A stretch of DNA of 33,360 nucleotides. It comes from Streptomyces sp. DH12 (GTDB lineage: Bacteria; Actinomycetota; Actinomycetes; Streptomycetales; Streptomycetaceae). The DNA is taken from NCBI RefSeq assembly GCF_020873895.1, contig NZ_JAHWGT010000053.1:1-33360 (forward strand). Reading direction: 5' to 3'. Shown piece after piece: positions 27,300 to 33,360 of the stretch (within the stretch, counting starts at the first letter, position 1; each line of letters opens with the position of its first letter). Below the pieces are notes generated by a model. It worked only from the letters and a program-made list of their open reading frames with translations, was not told the origin of the DNA and did no database searches. The translations under genes and the position numbers were made by a program.

Positions 27300-27328
27300 G
27301 ACCATAAGAATTCCCCGCGACGGCCCGA

Positions 27329-29500
27329 TCAACCCGCCACCGCGAGGACCAGCGGAAACACCCCGGGCGCTCCCGCGCGACGGAGCAGCCGCGCCGCCAC
27401 CGCCAGCGTCCAGCCGCTGTCCGAGAAATCGTCGACCAGCAGCACGGGGCCACCCGCCGACGACAGCCGCTCGGCGAGCCCGGCCGGCACGGTCAGCGCA
27501 CGGTGCAGACCGAGCACCCGCTGCGCGCTGTTCGTCCGCGAGATCCGCGTGTCCACGGCCTCCGGCGCGTACTCGACGGAGCCGAGCAACGGCATCCGTC
27601 CCACCTCCGCGATCCGCGCGCCCAGCGAACCCACGAGCTGCGGACGGCTGCGCGAAGCGACCGTCACCACCCCCGCCGGGCGGGCCGGCGCGTCCGACGC
27701 TCCGGACGCCCAGCCCCCCGGACCCTTCGCCCAGTCGGCCAGCACCCGCACCACCGCGTCCACCACGTCGTCCGGCACCGGCCCGTCCGGCGCCCGCTCC
27801 GCCAGCATCGGCCGCAGCCGGTTGCCCCAACCGATGTCCGACAGACGCCCCAGCGCCCGGCCCGCGGCCGACTGCTCCCCGACCGGGATGCGGCCCTTGA
27901 GGTCGACACCGACCGCCGGCAGACCGGTCGGCCACATCCTGCGCGGCTCGACATCCACCCCCGGCCTGTCCAGCTCCCCCCGCGCCGCGTCCAGGGTCGT
28001 GGCGGACACCTTGGCGTCGAAGCGAGGACCGGCGCAGTTGTCGCAGCGGCCGCACGGCGCCGCCTCCTCGTCGTCCAGCTGCCGCCGCAGGAACTCCATG
28101 CGGCACTCCGCCGTCGCCACGTAGTCCCGCATCGCCTGCTGCTCCGCGGCCCGCTGCCGCGCCACCCACGCGTACCGCTCCGTGTCGTAGGTCCACGGGC
28201 GCCCCGTGCTCGTCCACCCGCCCTTCACCCGGCGCACCGCGCCGTCCACGTCGAGGACCTTCAACATCGTCTCCAGCCGGGTGCGCCGCAGCTCGACCAG
28301 CGGCTCCAGCGCGGGCAGGGACACCGGCCCCTCCGAGCGCGCCAGGACGTCGAGCGTGCGCCGCACCTGCTCCTCGGGTGGGAAGGCCACCGACGCGAAG
28401 TACTGCCAGATCGCCTCGTCCTCCGGGCCGGGCAGCAGCAGCACCTCCGCACTCGCCACACCACGCCCCGCGCGACCCACCTGCTGGTAGTAGGCGATCG
28501 GCGAGGACGGGGAACCCATGTGCACCACGAAACCCAGGTCCGGCTTGTCGAAGCCCATGCCCAGCGCCGACGTGGCGACGAGCGCCTTCACCCGGTTCGC
28601 CAGCAGGTCCTCCTCCGCCTGGCGCCGGTCGGCGTTCTCCGTCCGCCCGGTGTACGACGCGACCTCGTATCCGCACTGACGCAGGTGCGCCGCGACCTCC
28701 TCGGCCGCCGCGACCGTCAGCGTGTACACGATCCCCGAACCCGGCAGCTCCCCGAGGTGCTCGGCGAGCCAGGCCAGCCGGTGCGCCGCGTCCGGCAGCC
28801 GCACCACCCCCAGGCGCAGACTCTCGCGGTCCAGCGGGCCCCGCAGCACCAGCGCGTCCGACCCCGCCGCCGTACCGAGCTGCTCGGCCACGTCCGCCGT
28901 CACCCGCGCGTTCGCCGTCGCCGTCGTCGCCAGCACCGGGACGCCGGGCGGCAGCTCGGCCAGCATCGTGCGCAGCCGGCGGTAGTCAGGGCGGAAATCG
29001 TGCCCCCAGTCGGAGATGCAGTGCGCCTCGTCGACCACCAGCAGGCCCGTCGCCGCCGCCAGCGCGGGCAGCACCTCGTCGCGGAAATCGGGATTGTTCA
29101 GCCGCTCCGGCGACACCAGCAGCACGTCGACCCGGCCCGCGGCGATCTCCTCCTGGACCGTCTGCCACTCCTCCATGTTCGACGAATTGATCGTCCGGGC
29201 GTGGATGCCCGCCCGAGCCGCCGCGTCCACCTGGTTCCGCATGAGCGCCAGCAGCGGCGAGACGATCACCGTGGGGCCCGCACCCCGCGCCCGCAGCAGC
29301 GCCGTGGCCACGAAGTAGACGGCCGACTTCCCCCAGCCGGTGCGCTGCACGACCAGCGCCCGCCTGCCGTGCGCGACCAACGCCTCGATGGCCCGCCACT
29401 GGTCCTCACGCAACCTCGCCGTGCCGGTGGCGTCACCGACCAGGCGGGCCAGCACCGCGTCGGCCGCGGAACGCAAATCCTCGTCGTTCGTCTGCTCCAT
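27329..29500 (-). CDS. recQ: RecQ helicase fused to a phosphoribosyltransferase-like domain
   Basis: 723 residues. N-terminal RecQ superfamily-2 3'-5' helicase: motif 0 REDQWRAIEALVAHGR (31-46), Walker A RTGWGKS (53-59; K58), DEAH at 157-160 followed by the RecQ aromatic-rich loop CISDWGHDFRPDY, SAT-like TTATAN (192-197), motif V ATSALGMGFDKPDL (309-322), motif VI QQVGRAGRG (339-347). RecQ zinc site C466, C483, C486, C489. Instead of an HRDC domain, residues ~540-720 form a type I PRTase-like domain: TVASRSRPQLVGSLGARI and the PRPP-binding signature VLLVDDFSDSGWT (686-698) with the D690-D691 pair. ATG 29500 has a GAGG almost adjacent. It diverges from a DUF4192 gene across a gap with two DnaA boxes. 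Confidence 0.93.
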   Translation of the reverse strand: MEQTNDEDLRSAADAVLARLVGDATGTARLREDQWRAIEALVAHGRRALVVQRTGWGKSAVYFVATALLRARGAGPTVIVSPLLALMRNQVDAAARAGIHARTINSSNMEEWQTVQEEIAAGRVDVLLVSPERLNNPDFRDEVLPALAAATGLLVVDEAHCISDWGHDFRPDYRRLRTMLAELPPGVPVLATTATANARVTADVAEQLGTAAGSDALVLRGPLDRESLRLGVVRLPDAAHRLAWLAEHLGELPGSGIVYTLTVAAAEEVAAHLRQCGYEVASYTGRTENADRRQAEEDLLANRVKALVATSALGMGFDKPDLGFVVHMGSPSSPIAYYQQVGRAGRGVASAEVLLLPGPEDEAIWQYFASVAFPPEEQVRRTLDVLARSEGPVSLPALEPLVELRRTRLETMLKVLDVDGAVRRVKGGWTSTGRPWTYDTERYAWVARQRAAEQQAMRDYVATAECRMEFLRRQLDDEEAAPCGRCDNCAGPRFDAKVSATTLDAARGELDRPGVDVEPRRMWPTGLPAVGVDLKGRIPVGEQSAAGRALGRLSDIGWGNRLRPMLAERAPDGPVPDDVVDAVVRVLADWAKGPGGWASGASDAPARPAGVVTVASRSRPQLVGSLGARIAEVGRMPLLGSVEYAPEAVDTRISRTNSAQRVLGLHRALTVPAGLAERLSSAGGPVLLVDDFSDSGWTLAVAARLLRRAGAPGVFPLVLAVAG

Positions 29501-29552
29501 GCCTCACATGGAACAGCACCGCACCGACAACCGGCGAACGCACCGGCAAGCC

Positions 29553-29572
29553 TGTGGACAAAGTTATCCACA
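29553..29572. promoter_or_regulatory. Head-to-head DnaA box pair
   Basis: TGTGGACAA (29553-29561; TTGTCCACA on the minus strand, the Streptomyces consensus) and TTATCCACA (29564-29572, the E. coli consensus) point towards each other, separated by 2 nt. They form a near-palindrome (CC/GG flanks) in the 112-bp gap between recQ and the DUF4192 gene. Confidence 0.75.
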
Positions 29573-29612
29573 GGGGTCGACGGATCGGTGGGTCCGGCGG
29601 GACCGTCGAGCC

Positions 29613-31091
29613 ATGAACGCACACCACGACCACACCGGTCCCCGCGACGCCCGCCCCTCCGCCGCCAGCCCGCTCCCCGTCACCTCCGCGGGCTTCACCG
29701 GCGAACCGCAGATCACCCTGCGCGGCCCCGCCGAACTGGCCGACGCGCTCCCGTACCTGCTGGGCTTCCACCCCACTGACTCAGTCGTCCTACTCGCCCT
29801 GCACGGCGAGCGCGGCCGTTTCGGCGGACGCCTCAGGCTCGGCATCCCCGCCTCCCCCCGCGAGTGGGCGCCCGTCGCCGAACAGCTCGCCGAATGCCTC
29901 GTCGAGGGGTGCGAGCGGCGCGGCTCCCGACCGGACGGCATCGTCGTCTTCCTCTGCCAGGACCCCGCCGCCGGCGAGGAGGACGGCAGGAGGGCGATGC
30001 AGCGGCTGCGCCCCTTCGCGCAGAAGCTCCGCACGGCGTGCGGGGCCCTGGACGTGCCGGTGTACGAGGCGCTGTGCATCTCCGGCGGCCGGTTCTGGTC
30101 CTACTGCTGCCCCGACAGCGACTGCTGCCCGCCCGGCGGCACGCCACTCGCCCCGCTCGGGACGTCCGTCATGGCGGCGGCCGCCGCCTACGCGGGCATC
30201 CACGTGCGCGGCTCACTGCGCGACATGGAAGCCCGGCTCAGGCCCCGCCCGGCAGGCCCCGACACCGCCGCGCAGGAACACGCCCTCGACACCGCCAGCG
30301 CCTCGCTCGTCCACCGCATCCTCAGCACGAAGGAAGCCGCCCGCGTCAGGGAGGAGACCATCCACCTCGCCCAACGCCTCATCGACCGGCTCACCGAGCA
30401 CCCGCCGCTCAACGACGACTCCGCCGGCGACGACCGCGACGACGCACTGATCGACGACCGGGAAGCCGCCGAACTGATCGTCGGGCTCCAGGACCGCCGG
30501 ACCCGCGACCGCGCCGCCGAGTGGATGGAAGGCGCCGCGGCGGACCGCGCCCTGCGGCTGTGGCGCGCCCTGGCCCGCCGCTGCGTCGGCGCCTACGGCG
30601 AGCACGCCGCCGCACCCCTCACCCTCGCCGGCTGGGTCGCCTGGTCCGCCGGGGACGAGCCGACCGCCCGCGTCGCCCTCGCGCTCGCCCTGGAGGCCGA
30701 CCCCGAATACGTCTTCGCGCGCCTGCTGCACCAGGCGTGCAACGAGCAGCTCGACCCCGAGACCCTCCGCCAGTGCCTGCGCGGCGAGCGCGACACCCGG
30801 GAACGCACGGAGGACCGCCGACCGGGCAGGCGCCGGACGACCGTACGCGGCACGGGGGCCCGAGCCGTACGGCGGCGGCTGCGTGCCCGCACCTCCCCGA
30901 CCCGGCCCACCACCACGAACACCCCGCCTCCCGGCCCGGCGCGCCCCGCCCCCGACGGCCCCGCCGCACGTTCGGGCCCGGTCCGCGGCGGCGGGCTCCG
31001 GGCCGCCGGGGACGGCCGGACCGCGGAGGGGCGCGACGACCTGACCGGGACGGGCAGCCGTGACGCGGGCGACGGAGGGAGCGCCGGATGA
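29613..31091 (+). CDS. DUF4192-domain protein
   Basis: 492 residues. The DUF4192 domain covers about 30-370: ITLRGPAELADALPYLLGFHPTDSVVLLALHG (34-65) is its hallmark start. A cysteine cluster C165, C166, C171, C172 in FWSYCCPDSDCCPPGGTPL is conserved in this family as I recall and may bind metal. Around 300-370 are Arg-rich helices and a segment on residue clusters (LRLWRALARRCVGAYGEHAAAPLTLAGWVAWSAGDEPTARVALALALEADPEY) that reads like a TPR-type helix pair. The last ~100 residues are Thr/Arg/Pro/Gly-rich and disordered. ATG 29613; weak ribosome site. Function of DUF4192 is unknown. Divergent from recQ with DnaA boxes between. Overlaps ATGA (31088) with a shadow frame. Confidence 0.9.
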   Translation: MNAHHDHTGPRDARPSAASPLPVTSAGFTGEPQITLRGPAELADALPYLLGFHPTDSVVLLALHGERGRFGGRLRLGIPASPREWAPVAEQLAECLVEGCERRGSRPDGIVVFLCQDPAAGEEDGRRAMQRLRPFAQKLRTACGALDVPVYEALCISGGRFWSYCCPDSDCCPPGGTPLAPLGTSVMAAAAAYAGIHVRGSLRDMEARLRPRPAGPDTAAQEHALDTASASLVHRILSTKEAARVREETIHLAQRLIDRLTEHPPLNDDSAGDDRDDALIDDREAAELIVGLQDRRTRDRAAEWMEGAAADRALRLWRALARRCVGAYGEHAAAPLTLAGWVAWSAGDEPTARVALALALEADPEYVFARLLHQACNEQLDPETLRQCLRGERDTRERTEDRRPGRRRTTVRGTGARAVRRRLRARTSPTRPTTTNTPPPGPARPAPDGPAARSGPVRGGGLRAAGDGRTAEGRDDLTGTGSRDAGDGGSAG

Positions 31092-31206
31092 CGGCCGTGA
31101 CCCGCGCCCCGGTACCGCCGTTCACGTCTGTGGCGGAGTCGCCCGACCCGTGCCGCCGTACATCCAGCGGCTGTCCGGAGCGCACAGAAGGCTCAGCAGA
31201 CGACCC

Positions 31207-33297
31207 ATGGATCTCACCGTCCCCTCACCGGCCCCGACCACGACCCCGACGCCGACCCCGGCCCTCGGCCGGCACGCCCAGACCCGCACCCCCTGGGGGC
31301 GGGCCCACCCGCCCCCCACCGCCCACGGCCGGCCTCCCGCCCCACCAGCCGGCGGACTCCCGTCCGTCCACCACGCCCTCGTCTGCGTCGCCCTGCCCGG
31401 ACTGGCCGTCTCCCCCGAGCACGGACAGCTCACCGGCGCCGGCATCGAAGGGGTCTACCAGTCCGGGCGACGCCTCCTCTCCCGCTGCCTCCTGCGGGTC
31501 TTCGGCCGCGAGCCCGTCCCGGTCCAGGGCAGGCTGCTCTCCGCGTCCCACGCACGGTTCGTCGCCGTCGTCCGCACCCCCGCGGACCCCGGCCCGGACC
31601 CCGGCGTCACCGTGGAGCGCTCCAGGGACGCCGACGGCTCCGAGCGGATCACCCTGCGCAACGCGACGGGACGGCCCCTGCGCGTCCCGGTCGAGCTCAG
31701 CCTCGGCACGGACCTCGCCGCACTCGGCGCCATCGCGTCGGGACGAGCCGGACCCGAACTGCGTCCCTCCGTCCACGGCTCGGGGCTGCGCTGGTCGGCA
31801 CCGGGCGGCGGCCAGTCCGTCGTCGCCGCCGAGCCCCCGCCGAAGGACGCCCTCGCGTCCACCGGACTCCTGCGCTGGGAGCTCGATGTCGACGCGGGAG
31901 CGGCCCGCACCATCACCCTGCGCCTCCACGCCGGTCGCCCCCTCAGGCCGGCCGCCAGGTCGAGCGGCCAGGTCCTCTCCGAGGCCCGGGCGGAAGGCGA
32001 CGACCCACGCGCCGCGAGGTTCCTCGCCACCGCCCTCGACGACCTCCGCTCCCTCCTCGTCCGCGACCCCGCGCACCCCGCCGACCTCCACCTGGCGGCC
32101 GGCGTCCCCTGGCGCACCGGCCCCGCCCCCGCCGAGGCCCTCTGGGCCGCCCGGATGCTCCTCCCGCTCGGCACCCGGCTCGCCTCCGACACCCTGCGCG
32201 GCGTCGCCCGCTCCCTGCACGGCGCCTCCGGCCCGTCCGCCGGGCACGTCCCCGGCCCGCTCCGCGACGCCGGCCCCCACCTCCCGCCGGCCTGCACGGG
32301 AGTGGAGGCCACACTCGCCTTCCCGGTCGTCCTCGCCGAGGCCCGCCTGTGGGGACTCCCGGAGCACGACCTGGCGGAGCTGCTGCCGGCAGCGGAGCGC
32401 TGTCTGGCGTGGCTGCGCTCCGCTGTCGACGACGACGGGCTGGTGGCCGAGCCGGGGCCCGCCGCGGGCGTACGGCGCGCGGAGACCCAGGCACACGCCC
32501 ACCGGGCCGCCCTGCTCGGCGCCGAACTGCTGGAGGGGTGCGGCCGCGGCGGGGCCGACGAATGGCGCGACCGCGCCCACGCGCTGCGGCGTCGCTTCCG
32601 CGAGGACTTCTGGCTGGACGACCCGGCCGGCGGCCGCCCCGCCGTCGCACTCGCCGCCGACGGCCGCCCCCTGCCTCCCCTCGGGTGCGCCGCGGCCCAT
32701 CTGCTCGACACCGGACTCGTCGGAGGGGGAGGCCACGCCGAGGGACTGCTCGACAGGACGCAGACCGAACAGGTCGCCCGGCTGCTGGGCAGCCCCGCGC
32801 TCGACACCGGCTGGGGCCTGCGCGGCCTCGGCGCCAAGGAGCCCGGGCACAATCCGTTCGGCCACCGTGCGGGCGCCGTCCGCGTCCACGAGACCGCCGT
32901 CGCCGTCGCGGGGCTGGCCGCCGCCGGGTACGAGAAGGAGGCCACCGGGCTGGTCCGCGGACTGCTCGACGCGGCGGAGGCGTTCGCGTACCGGCTGCCG
33001 GAGATGTACGGCGGGGACCAGCGCACCGAGGAGGGGGCGCCCGTGCCGCACCCGTCCGCCTGCCGTCCGGCCGCCGTCCCCGCGGCCGCGGCCGTGCACG
33101 TCCTCGCCGCCCTCGCGGGCGTCCGCCCAGACGTCCCGGCCGGCACGGTCGCCCTGCACCCGCTGGGCGGCGCCCCCCTGGGCGCCCTGAGACTCTCCGG
33201 GCTCAGCGTCGCGGGGGAGCCTTTCGGGGTGCGCGTGAGCAGGATGGGGCTCGGAATGGTCGAGGAGGCCGCCGCCGGCCTCCAGTTGGGCGTGTGA
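31207..33297 (+). CDS. Glycogen-debranching-type (GH15-like) protein
   Basis: 696 residues. After a Pro/Thr/Ala-rich 60-residue start, a beta-rich N-terminal domain (about 58-270: LVCVALPGLAVSPEHGQLTGAGIEGVYQSGRRLLSRCLLRVFG, RITLRNATGRPLRVPVELSLGTDLAALGAI) resembles the glycogen-debranching N-terminal domain; from about 275 to 690 an (alpha/alpha)6-barrel-like pattern follows (AEALWAARMLLPLGTRLA, HRAALLGAELL, DTGWGLRGLGAKEPGHNPFGHRAGAV, EMYGGDQRTEEGAPVPHPSACRPAAVPAAAA). The EMYGGD and ACRPAA blocks are typical of actinobacterial homologues. The catalytic acids could not be assigned with confidence. ATG 31207 is the best start by conservation, but has a weak, distant GAAGG and could be earlier. 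Probably a glycan-modifying cytoplasmic enzyme. Confidence 0.8.
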   Translation: MDLTVPSPAPTTTPTPTPALGRHAQTRTPWGRAHPPPTAHGRPPAPPAGGLPSVHHALVCVALPGLAVSPEHGQLTGAGIEGVYQSGRRLLSRCLLRVFGREPVPVQGRLLSASHARFVAVVRTPADPGPDPGVTVERSRDADGSERITLRNATGRPLRVPVELSLGTDLAALGAIASGRAGPELRPSVHGSGLRWSAPGGGQSVVAAEPPPKDALASTGLLRWELDVDAGAARTITLRLHAGRPLRPAARSSGQVLSEARAEGDDPRAARFLATALDDLRSLLVRDPAHPADLHLAAGVPWRTGPAPAEALWAARMLLPLGTRLASDTLRGVARSLHGASGPSAGHVPGPLRDAGPHLPPACTGVEATLAFPVVLAEARLWGLPEHDLAELLPAAERCLAWLRSAVDDDGLVAEPGPAAGVRRAETQAHAHRAALLGAELLEGCGRGGADEWRDRAHALRRRFREDFWLDDPAGGRPAVALAADGRPLPPLGCAAAHLLDTGLVGGGGHAEGLLDRTQTEQVARLLGSPALDTGWGLRGLGAKEPGHNPFGHRAGAVRVHETAVAVAGLAAAGYEKEATGLVRGLLDAAEAFAYRLPEMYGGDQRTEEGAPVPHPSACRPAAVPAAAAVHVLAALAGVRPDVPAGTVALHPLGGAPLGALRLSGLSVAGEPFGVRVSRMGLGMVEEAAAGLQLGV

Positions 33298-33360
33298 CCG
33301 CGTGCGGACGGCGACCGGAGAGCACCAAGGGGAGAAAGGGGGAGAGGGGACGGGGGAGGG
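33298..33360. other. Window end, nothing recognised
   Basis: Purine-rich run (GGAGAAAGGGGGAGAGG-like). No gene or hairpin is visible before the window ends. Confidence 0.4.

Noticed and set aside
27270-27320. GGGAAT SigR-like -35 on the minus strand after recQ
   Set aside because: No GTT at 18-19 nt; the sequence is part of an imperfect hairpin.
31088-33190. ORF starting with the ATGA overlap at the DUF4192 stop
   Set aside because: Pro/Ser/Arg/Ala-only translation; the conserved debranching protein is in another frame (31207-33297).

Overview
The window is a GC-rich (by eye well over 70 % G+C), densely packed piece of an actinobacterial chromosome, almost certainly from a Streptomyces. Gene order (miaA, dapF, rshA, M1 peptidase, hflX, lexA, nrdR-nrdJ, terD-like, rnhB, recQ), GTG/TTG starts, TAGGAT-type -10 boxes and strong third-position G/C bias all fit, and the order matches what I recall of the SCO5788-SCO5817 stretch of S. 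coelicolor. I see no insertion sequence, prophage, integrase, CRISPR array, tRNA or rRNA; this is core chromosome with a few variable accessory genes.

Layout. 1-3425: two small leftward genes (MT0933-type 'antitoxin' and an acidic low-complexity protein), then miaA (tRNA modification), a three-helix membrane protein and dapF (meso-diaminopimelate for the cell wall). 3603-8941: rshA ((p)ppGpp metabolism), a secreted or anchored M1 metallopeptidase and hflX, whose upstream region holds an exact SigR (thiol-stress) promoter match. A 48-bp perfect palindrome separates hflX from a leftward lipoprotein serine protease (9034-10221). 10778-12142: a class-III aminotransferase homologue that has lost its catalytic lysine. 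12365-19504: a DNA-maintenance block with a DinG/XPD-type Fe-S helicase, lexA (reading towards it, with an SOS box over its own promoter) and the nrdR-nrdJ operon with a pair of NrdR boxes 31 bp apart.

19676-26300: a lone TerD-domain gene, a YdbC-like protein, a divergent TetR / ABC-F ribosome-protection pair (both with TTG starts), an ADP-ribosylglycohydrolase, rnhB, and a small protein whose C-terminal half looks like the end of a UvrD-type helicase. 26483-33297: a conserved leftward gene of unknown function, a RecQ helicase fused to a C-terminal phosphoribosyltransferase-like domain, a head-to-head pair of consensus DnaA boxes in the recQ/DUF4192 divergent gap, a DUF4192 gene, and a glycogen-debranching-type protein.

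How it fits together. Much of the window concerns genome replication and repair (SOS repressor, ribonucleotide supply with its own repressor, Fe-S helicase, RNase HII, RecQ) and ribosome or stringent stress (MiaA, RshA, HflX, ABC-F). The most unusual items are the RecQ-phosphoribosyltransferase fusion next to DnaA boxes and DUF4192, the lysine-less aminotransferase, and the helicase-remnant-like gene after rnhB. All functional statements rest on reading motifs by eye; no database search was run.
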